Assembly: GCA_019636475.1 (NCBI GenBank)
Contig: JAHBXN010000016.1
Location: 1 to 64,000 of the forward strand
DNA: 64,000 bases
From: Phycisphaerae bacterium
GTDB lineage: Bacteria; Planctomycetota; Phycisphaerae; UBA1845; UTPLA1
Reading direction: 5' to 3'
Numbering within the stretch: the stretch's first letter is position 1; the number at the start of each line of letters is the position of its first letter. A program made the position numbers and the translations under genes. The notes under the pieces were generated by a model. That model saw only the letters and a list, made by a program, of their open reading frames with translations, did not search any database and had not been told where the DNA came from. Below are positions 26,705 to 34,333 of this stretch, piece after piece.

Positions 26705-27307
26705 ATGCCGCGAAAGAAAGAGTTTAATCCGCAGATCGCAATTGAACGGGCGACACACCTTTTCTGGCGTCGCGGCTATCACGCTGCGTCGATGGACGAC
26801 CTCGTTAAAGCGATGGGAGTCAGCCGTCAAAGCCTGTACGACACATTCGGCGACAAACGCCGGCTTTTCCGTGCAGCACTCGCCCGCTACAGCGAGTCCG
26901 AACTGGCGAAAGAGCTGTCGCTGTTAGGACCTCGAATCGATGCGTTTGACGGGCTTGCCAAGCTGTTCGCCAACTGGACGGGATCGGCTCGGTCAGCCCC
27001 CGATCTGCCCGCCGGGTGCCTTCTCACGAACAGCCTGATCGAACTGGGCGACCTCGAGCCGGAATCGCACGCCATCGCCACTGAACTTATCAAACGCCTG
27101 GAGTCTGCGATCCGTTTCGCCCTCGAGCGAGCCGATGAGGAGGGTCGAATATCCCTTGAAGACGGCGATTTCGCCGACTTTGCCGGGCGACTCATGCTGA
27201 CCCGGCACGGGCTGATGGTCGCTCGGCGCGCTGGCGTCGCTGATGGTGTTTTCCGCTCCAAGATGCGGGAGTTGATGGCCATGTTGCATCGAAGCCGCCG
27301 ATTATAG
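26705..27307 (+). CDS. TetR/AcrR-family transcriptional regulator
   Basis: This is a 200-residue regulator. The N-terminal helix-turn-helix is typical: IAIERATHLFWRRGYHAASMDDLVKAMGVSRQSLYDTFGDKRRLFRAAL. The C-terminal part (from about residue 75) is a helical ligand-binding and dimer domain with the segment PAGCLLTNSLIELG, shared by the YxaF/AcuR-like subgroup, which often carries a Cys at this position. The ligand is unknown. A palindrome overlapping its own promoter suggests autoregulation and possibly control of the divergent M4 protease. The zinc-finger/LemA/M48 genes downstream start 90 bases later and may also belong to its regulon. Confidence 0.9.
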   Translation: MPRKKEFNPQIAIERATHLFWRRGYHAASMDDLVKAMGVSRQSLYDTFGDKRRLFRAALARYSESELAKELSLLGPRIDAFDGLAKLFANWTGSARSAPDLPAGCLLTNSLIELGDLEPESHAIATELIKRLESAIRFALERADEEGRISLEDGDFADFAGRLMLTRHGLMVARRAGVADGVFRSKMRELMAMLHRSRRL

Positions 27308-27397
27308 AACGATCGATCTTTTATACTCAGCGTGAATCATAATTGATTATCCCGATTGACGTTGTTACGTTTCAACGCCTTGGAGGATACGCGGCCG

Positions 27398-27820
27398 ATG
27401 TGCCCTGTGTGCAACGAACCCATGCTGGCGGTCGAACTCGACGGGATCGAGATCGATCATTGTCTGGCCTGCCTGGGCACGTGGCTTGATGCGGGGGAGG
27501 TTGCCTCCATTGCCGAGCGGGCGGGTGCGAACCCCGATGAGATCAGCGGGCTGCTCGGACATGACCAGCGAATCAGCAGCGCGAAATCGAAGCGCCGCTG
27601 TCCCCGTTGCACACGTCAATTGCGAGCCATCAAGCTCGGCCAATCGCCGGACCACCTGACGATCGATGTCTGTCCACGCGGGCACGGTGAATGGTTCGAT
27701 CAGGGCGAGATATTCAAGCTGGTTTCTCTCGCTCCGTCCGGCGTTACGGGCGCGGTGGCGAGTTTTTTTGCTGAACTTTTCAAGAGCGAGTTGGAGTCTT
27801 TCAAACCGAAAGGAGCCTGA
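27398..27820 (+). CDS. Zinc-finger (TFIIB-type) protein with two metal sites
   Basis: This is a 140-residue protein made of two related zf-TFIIB-like modules. The first has CPVC ... DHCLACLGTWLDAGEV; the second has CPRC ... DVCPRGHGEWFDQGEI. Each module combines a CxxC knuckle with a W-D-x-GE motif. Such proteins are common in bacteria and their role is not established. I chose ATG 27398, with GGAGG eleven bases upstream, because the first CxxC begins right there; an earlier in-frame TTG would add 14 residues. It is followed after one base by lemA-like and then an M48 peptidase gene, suggesting one operon. Confidence 0.8.
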   Translation: MCPVCNEPMLAVELDGIEIDHCLACLGTWLDAGEVASIAERAGANPDEISGLLGHDQRISSAKSKRRCPRCTRQLRAIKLGQSPDHLTIDVCPRGHGEWFDQGEIFKLVSLAPSGVTGAVASFFAELFKSELESFKPKGA

Positions 27821-27821
27821 C

Positions 27822-28382
27822 ATGCCGGGTTTGGGCTGGGTCTTCGTCGGAGTCGGTGTTGTATTGATCCTGTGGGTGATCGCGGCCTTCAACGGCCTCG
27901 TGGCCGGGCGCAACCAGGTCCGGAACGCGTGGTCTCAAATTGACGTGCAACTCAAACGGCGTCACGACCTGATCCCCAATCTGGTCGAAACGGTGAAGGG
28001 ATATGCCGGTCATGAAAAGGAAACGCTGGACCGCGTCATTCAGGCACGATCGCGGGCGGTCGATGCGCACGGCACCGCGGCGATTTCTGCCGCGGAAGGC
28101 GAGCTGAGCCAAGCCCTGGGGCGTCTGATGATGCTGTCCGAGGCCTATCCCAACTTGAAGGCGAATACGAATTTCCTGTCGCTCCAGGAGGAGCTCACGT
28201 CGACCGAGAACAAGATCGGCTTCGCGCGGCAGTTTTACAACGACAGCGTCATGAAATTCAACACGCGACTTGAGTCGTTTCCGACAAATATCATCGGCGG
28301 CATGTTCAATTTCGAGAAGGAAGAGTTCTTCGAGTTGACCGATTCCGCACAGCGCGAAGCCCCCAAGGTGAGCTTTTCGTGA
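27822..28382 (+). CDS. lemA: LemA family membrane protein
   Basis: This is a 186-residue protein. One N-terminal membrane helix (GWVFVGVGVVLILWVIAAFNGL) precedes the conserved LemA domain: RNQVRNAWSQIDVQLKRRHDLIPNLVETVKGYAGHEKETL, then SEAYPNLKANTNFLSLQEELTSTENKI and ARQFYNDSVMKFNTRLESFPTNIIGGMFNF. The domain is a helical bundle. AGGAG before ATG 27822 fixes the start. LemA proteins usually neighbour a membrane or M48 peptidase gene, as here. The molecular role is unknown; envelope quality control together with the peptidase is a reasonable inference. Confidence 0.93.
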   Translation: MPGLGWVFVGVGVVLILWVIAAFNGLVAGRNQVRNAWSQIDVQLKRRHDLIPNLVETVKGYAGHEKETLDRVIQARSRAVDAHGTAAISAAEGELSQALGRLMMLSEAYPNLKANTNFLSLQEELTSTENKIGFARQFYNDSVMKFNTRLESFPTNIIGGMFNFEKEEFFELTDSAQREAPKVSFS

Positions 28383-28396
28383 GGCTCGTGGCGTGA

Positions 28397-29926
28397 ATGT
28401 GGGAAGCGATCGAAAGAAATAAACGCCGTTCATGGATGCTCCTCGCGTTGATGGGGGTCATCCTACTCACGCTCGGCTATGTGATTGGTGCGGCCATCCA
28501 CGTCCAGTTTGTCGCAGTCGATCACGTCCGAGGCGGTTTCCACGACTACGGCCACATGCTCGATCAGATCGGCCGGGCGGAGGATCCGGGTGACGGGCCT
28601 CGCTTCTTCGGCTGGACTCGCAACCCCCGAGTGCTCCTTAACGCAGGCGGCCTGATCGGCACCGGCGTTGCGATGGTCGTGTGGATCACGCTCGCCGGGG
28701 TCGCGTTTTTCGGGGGCGACCGGGCCATACTCTGGGCGGCGGGCGGACACGAAATCAGCCGGGAGGCTGCGCCGCGGGTCTGGAATGTGGTTGAGGAAAT
28801 GACGATCGCCGCCGGCCTTCCGAAGCCGCCGCGTGTGTTCCTGATTGACGATGACGGCATGAATGCATTCGCAGTGGGTTTGTCGCCGGATCACGCCGCA
28901 GTCGCCGTCACGGCCGGCCTTGTGAAACGCATGAATCGCGATGAACTCCAGGGCGTGGTCGCGCACGAGATCGCACACATTCACAATTATGACATTCGGT
29001 TCATGACGCTCGCATCGATCATGGTCGGGAGTATTGTGATTGTGTCGGAGACCTTCCTGCGATCGGTGTGGTACTCGACTCCGCGCCGTTCGTCCAGTTC
29101 CGGCAAGAACTCCGGCGGACAGGCTCTCCTGCTGATCGTCGCGGTGATTTTCGCCGTACTTGCTCCGGTCGCGGCCCACATTCTGTATTTCGCCTGCTCG
29201 CGAAAACGAGAGTACCTTGCCGATGCCTGCGCGGCCCGCTTCACCCGCTATCCGCCGGGGCTCGCATCGGCCCTGGAGAAAATCGGACGGGCCGGCCCCA
29301 CGGCGGTCGACGTGAGCAAGAGCCTTGTGCCGCTTTACATCGCTAACCCGAAGCAGCCGATGTCGGCAAGCAGCGTTTTTGCGACGCACCCGCCGTTGAA
29401 AAAGCGAATTGCGATTCTCCGGTCGATGTCGGGCGCGGGCTATGTGGACTATGAAAACGCCTTCCGCAACGCCATGGCTTCGAGCAAGGCTCTGCTGAAC
29501 GAGGAATTCCTCCGCAATGAGGCGAGCGTGCCTGTGCGCAGCGCATCGGTCGAAACGTCGCAGCAAGATGAAGCGATGGAGCGGTCGCGCGAGGCGCACG
29601 ATGCGCTCGATCGGGCAGCGGACTACGCCATCATTCCCTGCGCGTGCGGCGTTCGGCTGAGGCTGCCGCCGGGCATGCACCGCGATGCGGTGTCGTGTCC
29701 GCGGTGCGGCCGCGAAAATGCTGTTCCCCGCGCGCGGAGTGCATCGGCGGGCGAAACCGCCACGAAGATGACGGAGTCGACCTATCAGCGAACAACCACC
29801 GGCTGGGAATCATTTCGGTGCGTCTGCGGCAAGACGATTCAATTGAGCCCGAGTTTCTCGGCAGCCCGGGCCAGTTGCCGATCGTGCGGGCGGCATGTGA
29901 AGATATCGAGCTTGGAGAACGGATAA
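28397..29926 (+). CDS. M48 (HtpX-like) membrane metalloprotease with two C-terminal zinc ribbons
   Basis: This is a 509-residue protein. Hydrophobic helices lie near residues 13-35 and 80-105, with further helices around 200 and 250. The zinc protease motif is VVAHEIAHIHNYD, and the third ligand is the Glu in SRKREYLADACAARF. The family cleaves misfolded membrane or periplasmic proteins. After the catalytic domain (to about residue 350) a linker leads to two Cys-rich modules: CACGVRLRL ... CPRCGR and CVCGKTIQL ... CRSCGR. These are zinc-ribbon-like additions not found in the standard HtpX. It follows lemA after 14 bases. Confidence 0.9.
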   Translation: MWEAIERNKRRSWMLLALMGVILLTLGYVIGAAIHVQFVAVDHVRGGFHDYGHMLDQIGRAEDPGDGPRFFGWTRNPRVLLNAGGLIGTGVAMVVWITLAGVAFFGGDRAILWAAGGHEISREAAPRVWNVVEEMTIAAGLPKPPRVFLIDDDGMNAFAVGLSPDHAAVAVTAGLVKRMNRDELQGVVAHEIAHIHNYDIRFMTLASIMVGSIVIVSETFLRSVWYSTPRRSSSSGKNSGGQALLLIVAVIFAVLAPVAAHILYFACSRKREYLADACAARFTRYPPGLASALEKIGRAGPTAVDVSKSLVPLYIANPKQPMSASSVFATHPPLKKRIAILRSMSGAGYVDYENAFRNAMASSKALLNEEFLRNEASVPVRSASVETSQQDEAMERSREAHDALDRAADYAIIPCACGVRLRLPPGMHRDAVSCPRCGRENAVPRARSASAGETATKMTESTYQRTTTGWESFRCVCGKTIQLSPSFSAARASCRSCGRHVKISSLENG

Positions 29927-29928
29927 CA

Positions 29929-29943
29929 GTCCACATCGTGGAC
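29929..29943. repeat. Small hairpin after the M48 peptidase stop codon
   Basis: GTCCAC-ATC-GTGGAC is a perfect six-base inverted repeat two bases after the M48 stop codon, between that gene and the convergent trpF. There is no T run, so it is at best a weak or factor-dependent end. Confidence 0.4.
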
Positions 29944-30001
29944 CGTTGATCCAGTTCGCCCCATCCTGGCTCGTACTGAATGCCGTCGGTGGACGCACGC
30001 C

Positions 30002-30658
30002 CTACGGAGATCCGCCGGAGTCAACCCCGCGGACGGCGGCAACGAACCGTGCAATCTTGTCCGCCGATTTCACGCCCGGAGCATCCTCGACGCCGCTGCT
30101 GACATCGACTCCCCAGGGGCGCAGAATTCCGATGCACTCGGCCACATTCGTCGGCGTCAACCCACCCGCAACGATCAATGGCACATTGTGCCCCACGGCG
30201 CCCGACTCGCGAGCGCGGGCCAGAAGCTCCCAATCGAACAGCAAACCGGTGCCTCCGGCGGCGCGATCGGAGAACGCGTCCAGCAGAACCGCAACGGCGC
30301 CGGCATCGGCATACCGCATCACCGGATCGAGTGATGCGGCATCCCGAACACGCAGGGACTTGACCACGCGCCAACGGCGGAGTTCCCCCACAGACTGAGG
30401 CGGCTCGTCGCCGTGCAATTGAACCTCACCCAGACCAAGCGCCTCGGCGATCCGAATGACCGAAGCGGCCGGTTCGTTGACGAATACACCGACCGCCAGA
30501 ACGTGCGGCGGCAGATCTTCAACGATTGCAGCAGCCTGTTCGAGGGAGACGCGGCGCGGCGACCGGGCAAAAACGAGGCCGATCGCATCGGCGCCGGCTT
30601 CGGCCGCCAAGCGAGCGTCGCGCGGCGTGGTGATTCCACAGACCTTGATGCGTGTCAT
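30002..30658 (-). CDS. trpF: Phosphoribosylanthranilate isomerase
   Basis: This is a 218-residue TIM-barrel enzyme catalysing the Amadori rearrangement of phosphoribosylanthranilate in tryptophan synthesis. Motifs: the N-terminal RIKVCGITTPRDA with catalytic Cys, IGLVFARSPRRVS, VGVFVN, LGEVQLHGDE, LLDAF and the phosphate-binding end LIVAGGLTPTNV with SSGVEDAPGVKSADKI. ATG 30658 is chosen because the conserved KVCGIT begins four residues later; the longer frame adds unsupported sequence. No other trp gene lies nearby. It is divergent from recJ across 143 bases. Confidence 0.94.
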   Translation of the reverse strand: MTRIKVCGITTPRDARLAAEAGADAIGLVFARSPRRVSLEQAAAIVEDLPPHVLAVGVFVNEPAASVIRIAEALGLGEVQLHGDEPPQSVGELRRWRVVKSLRVRDAASLDPVMRYADAGAVAVLLDAFSDRAAGGTGLLFDWELLARARESGAVGHNVPLIVAGGLTPTNVAECIGILRPWGVDVSSGVEDAPGVKSADKIARFVAAVRGVDSGGSP

Positions 30659-30801
30659 GCAACAACCCCAATGTTTCCCAAGTTGAGCGGGATGCACGCT
30701 GATCTTAACATGCGCGGTGCCGTTCGCACCGGCCATGATCTCACCGCCGACGCAGCGGAGATTTGGAGATCGACCTTCAGCCTTTTCATTAAGGAAGCCA
30801 C

Positions 30802-32553
30802 ATGCCCAAGGATTGGGTCATTGCACCGCCGTGGGAAGCGCGGGACCGACTGGCGATGGCGCTGCGGGTTTCGCCCATCGTCGCGCAGGTTCTTTACAAC
30901 CGCGGCATCTGCGACGAAGCAGCAGCCCGTCAGTTCCTGTCCCCCAAAATGGGTGATATGGCCGCACCGGAAACACTGCCCGGCGCGATCGAGGCGGCTG
31001 ACCGGATTACATCGGCCATCGAGGCCGGCCGCAAGATTGTCATCTATGGCGATTACGACGTGGATGGCATCACGGGGGTTGCAATACTGTGGCATTGCCT
31101 GAAGCTGGCGGGCGCGAACGTCGAGTTCTATGTTCCGCGCCGGCTGGAAGAAGGGTACGGCGTAAATGCGGAGGCGATCGAGTCCATCGCCGATGATGGC
31201 GCGGGAATGATCGTCACGGTGGACTGTGGCGTGACAGCCATCGAACCGGCGGCCCGGGCGCGTGAGCTCGGCGTCGAGTTCATCATCACCGATCATCACA
31301 ATGCGCACACGGACGAGAATGGCGTCGTGCAACTTCCCGATGCGATAATCGTTCATCCGGCGCTGGCAAGGAACGGCGCGAGTTCCTATCCGAATCCGAA
31401 CCTCTCGGGGGCGGGGGTCGCCCTGAAGCTGGCGTGGGCCATCGCGCAGAAACTGTCGAACTCCCAAAAAGTATCGCCGGCGTATCGTGATTTTTTGATC
31501 GATGCCATGGGACTGGCAGCACTCGGTACAATAGCCGACGTGGTGCCGTTGCTCGGCGAGAATCGGGTCATCGCCCAGAACGGGCTGCGCGGCCTGCCTT
31601 CGAGCCGGCTGGCGGGAATCAAAGCGCTGATTCAATCGGCCAATCTGACGGGGCAGACTCTCGGCGGCTACGAAATCGGCTTCAAGCTTGCGCCTCGGCT
31701 CAATGCCATCGGTCGCATGGGACATGCACTGCTCGCCGTAGAGATGCTCACTCGGGCGGATGAGGCGGAGGCTGTCCGGATTGCGAAAAACCTCAATCAG
31801 CACAACGCCGATCGCCAGCGCGTGCAATCGCGCATCGCCCGGGAAGCGCGCGACATGGTGATTGCGGAAGGTCAGAATGCGGACGGCGTGCGGGGCATCG
31901 TGCTGGCGTCCGGCGAATGGCATGCCGGCGTGATCGGCATCGTCGCGAGCAAGGTCATGGAGGAGTTCGGCCGCCCCACGGTGATGATCGCACTGGAAAA
32001 CGGGGTCGGCCAGGGTTCGGGTCGAAGCATCCGGAACTTCGCGCTGCACGAGGCATTCGCACATTGTCGCGAGCATCTCATTTCGTATGGCGGACACGCA
32101 ATGGCCGCCGGTTTGCGAATCGAGTCCAGCAAGGTTGAAGAATTTCGCGCCGCGTTTCAGAATCGCGCGGGGCAGTTGCTGACCCCCGGCGATCTGCGGG
32201 CCAGACTGATGATTGACGACGTGGTCAGCCTGGCTGATCTGACAGAGCAGTTGCTTGCGGACTTCAATCGAATGGAGCCGTTCGGCGCGGGCAACGCGGC
32301 GCCGCGCCTTGCGACGGACTGGCTGCACCTCGCCGCCGAACCCAAAACGGTCGGCGCGAGCGGCACGCACTTACAAGTGCAACTGACGGATGGGCATCAA
32401 ACCTGTCGCGGCATCGGCTTTGGAATGGGTAGACACGCGGATGACCTTCGAAACCACCGGCGCTGTCGCGTCGCATTTCAGCCGAAGGTGAACGAGTGGA
32501 TGGGCAAGCGCTCGGTCGAGATGCAGATCCTGGACTTCCGGTTTCCGGATTGA
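30802..32553 (+). CDS. recJ: Single-stranded-DNA-specific exonuclease RecJ
   Basis: This is a 583-residue protein of the usual RecJ length. The DHH phosphoesterase motifs are present: motif I VIYGDYDVDGITG, motif II TVDCGVTA, motif III ITDHHN and motif IV IADVVPLLGENR. The DHHA1 domain has GYEIGFKLAPRLNAIGRM and the GGHAMAAGLRI signature. The C-terminal part is an OB-fold-like domain with PFGAGNAAPRL. RecJ degrades single-stranded DNA 5' to 3' in mismatch repair and RecF-type recombination. A 571-residue open frame exists on the opposite strand, but it carries no family signature and is a shadow. Confidence 0.96.
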   Translation: MPKDWVIAPPWEARDRLAMALRVSPIVAQVLYNRGICDEAAARQFLSPKMGDMAAPETLPGAIEAADRITSAIEAGRKIVIYGDYDVDGITGVAILWHCLKLAGANVEFYVPRRLEEGYGVNAEAIESIADDGAGMIVTVDCGVTAIEPAARARELGVEFIITDHHNAHTDENGVVQLPDAIIVHPALARNGASSYPNPNLSGAGVALKLAWAIAQKLSNSQKVSPAYRDFLIDAMGLAALGTIADVVPLLGENRVIAQNGLRGLPSSRLAGIKALIQSANLTGQTLGGYEIGFKLAPRLNAIGRMGHALLAVEMLTRADEAEAVRIAKNLNQHNADRQRVQSRIAREARDMVIAEGQNADGVRGIVLASGEWHAGVIGIVASKVMEEFGRPTVMIALENGVGQGSGRSIRNFALHEAFAHCREHLISYGGHAMAAGLRIESSKVEEFRAAFQNRAGQLLTPGDLRARLMIDDVVSLADLTEQLLADFNRMEPFGAGNAAPRLATDWLHLAAEPKTVGASGTHLQVQLTDGHQTCRGIGFGMGRHADDLRNHRRCRVAFQPKVNEWMGKRSVEMQILDFRFPD

Positions 32554-33024
32554 GGATCGCCCTTTGCATCGGAGTCACTCTCCACGCAAATCCGAAATCT
32601 CCCTCGTTCCGCGAATCGCCGTCTCAAGCGCCGCGAATGCCCAATCATCGCACGCTGCTCAGGGCAATCACCCCATTGTCAAGACAAAAGTTCGCCTGAG
32701 GAGACGGGGCGCCGTGAACCCTCATCCTATCCAAGCGCGATTCTAACATCGCGTCCGTTTCCAATTTTATCATATCTTCACGCGACCCTGCCCGGACTCT
32801 GAACCTTCGACGAATAACCTCGACGCCGTTCCCGCGGTTCGCGAGGTGTCGCTCCTATCGTGCTCAAGATGAACCTGGACACTCACTGAGTGCGTCGCCG
32901 AGCGAGCGTCATGCGTCCCGCCGCTCTCATCAAGAAGGTCCAAGGCGGTGCGATGTATTCGCGCTGAGACGCGACGCACCAAATAAAGGATCGAGCCTGA
33001 ATCGCCGCTGACTGGAGATTGTCG
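32554..33024. other. Intergenic region, 471 bases, no gene recognised
   Basis: This lies between recJ and the pseudopilin gene. It holds a short inverted repeat TTGTC-AA-GACAA at about 32676-32687 and an AT-rich patch at 32755-32778 (TTCCAATTTTATCATATCTTC) that could be part of a promoter. I see no coding frame with supporting features. Confidence 0.45.
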
Positions 33025-34065
33025 ATGAAGAGAGTTTCGCCCGACCGTTTCGCCGCTCGTACAAGTGCCACCGCGTTTACACTCATTGAGCTGCTGGTTG
33101 TCATCTCGATCATCACGCTGCTGCTCGTGGTGCTGCTGCCGGCGCTGTCCAACGCTCGCAAGAGCGGCCAGGCCACGAAGTGCGCCGCCAATCTGCATTC
33201 TGTGGGTCAGGCCGTTTCGACCTATCTAAGCGAAAACAACGGCGTCTTTCCGCCCAGCTATGTGTATCCGGATGCCGACGGTAACTGGGGAATGGACACT
33301 CAGTTGCCGAGCAATCCGTACGGTTACATCCACTGGTCCTGGTTTCTATATTCCGGCGGTCAGGCGCCGGAGACCGCGTTCCAGTGCCCGACGATCCCGA
33401 ACGGAGGCCACCCCCGAACCAATCCCGGGCGCGCGGGGTGGGAGGACGGGCAGGCCGATCAGAACGGTCAGACCAGTCCGAATCAACTGGAGGATCGACA
33501 GGCGATCCGAATGGCATACACCGCCAACGCCGCGATCATGCCGCGAAACAAGTTTACGCAGACGCTGTCCGGCGGCCAGCGCGTGAATATGCTCGTAAAC
33601 GAGTCCAGGATTCATGACGGCGGTAGGACGATTCTCCTGACGGAGTTCAATAAGAACTGGAAATCGACCGGTGTCGATGCCGGCGGAGGTGTCGTGGTGA
33701 AGTCGCATCGCCCCGTCAATCCGTTCTTCCACATCAGCAGCGGATCGAATGAGTATGCCGCTGGCATTGATACGCCGGGCTTCACCTACGGCGACGAGCC
33801 TTACTTCGGCCTGCTTCCGGCGAAGCAGGTCGAGAATGCAACCGCGCTAATCGACAATCCGGGCTTGTCAGAAATCAACTCCGTCGGGCGTCATCATCCC
33901 GGCGGCGATGTCTATACCGGTGGGACGGCAAACTTCCTGTACGCCGACATGCACGTAGACAAGAAGTCGGTCCTTACAACGATGCAAACGCGTGAATGGG
34001 GACTCCGCTACTACGGACTCGACGGTTACAACCGGGTCGGTCCGCCGTGGCCAAGTCAAAACTGA
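33025..34065 (+). CDS. Type II secretion/type IV-like major pseudopilin (prepilin N-terminal methylation domain)
   Basis: This is a 346-residue protein. The prepilin peptidase site and hydrophobic helix are clear: a short basic leader, then TAFTLIELLVVISIITLLLVVLLPALSNARK, with the invariant Glu at mature position five. The body after residue 60 is the large globular domain of planctomycetal pseudopilins. The C-terminal motif reads HHPGGDVYTGGTANFLYADMHVDKKS, corresponding to the H-X9-DG region but with Ala-Asp instead of Asp-Gly. It would be processed by a prepilin peptidase and embedded in an inner-membrane pseudopilus. ATG 33025 is preferred to the in-frame TTG two codons earlier. The next gene encodes a dockerin-containing phosphate-binding-like protein. 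Confidence 0.88.
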   Translation: MKRVSPDRFAARTSATAFTLIELLVVISIITLLLVVLLPALSNARKSGQATKCAANLHSVGQAVSTYLSENNGVFPPSYVYPDADGNWGMDTQLPSNPYGYIHWSWFLYSGGQAPETAFQCPTIPNGGHPRTNPGRAGWEDGQADQNGQTSPNQLEDRQAIRMAYTANAAIMPRNKFTQTLSGGQRVNMLVNESRIHDGGRTILLTEFNKNWKSTGVDAGGGVVVKSHRPVNPFFHISSGSNEYAAGIDTPGFTYGDEPYFGLLPAKQVENATALIDNPGLSEINSVGRHHPGGDVYTGGTANFLYADMHVDKKSVLTTMQTREWGLRYYGLDGYNRVGPPWPSQN

Positions 34066-34177
34066 ACCAGCCGCAGCGCTTCGCTGGTGCGATATTCGTT
34101 GTAGCACCTCGATCATTCGGGCAGAGCCCAGAGGACGGAAGCGGTGCGCGCGCCGCGATTGGGAGGATCATTTTTCA

Positions 34178-34279
34178 ATGGAAAGGAGGCTCAGAGCGAA
34201 GGAGGGGAAAGAAGCAACCAATCCTTCGCAGCGACCCGGACGAACGGACCACACACAACATCGTCGAAGGAAAAACTGA
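34178..34279 (+). CDS. Possible small basic leader peptide
   Basis: This 33-codon frame starts with ATG 34178, 11 bases after GGGAGG, and ends at TGA 34279. The product would be highly basic (MERRLRAKEGKEATNPSQ then an Arg/His-rich end). It sits 55 bases before the start of the large PstS-dockerin gene. It may be a translated leader or chance; nothing is conserved that I recognise. Confidence 0.2.
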   Translation: MERRLRAKEGKEATNPSQRPGRTDHTQHRRRKN

Positions 34280-34333
34280 CACCGAATCGTCGATTGACCT
34301 GTTTCGACTTTTTTCCCAGGAGGATTGCATATC

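Noticed and set aside
30655-32370. 571-codon open frame antisense to recJ
   Set aside because: It has no family motif, is Arg/His/Asp-rich as expected for a GC-bias shadow, and the RecJ frame is unambiguous.
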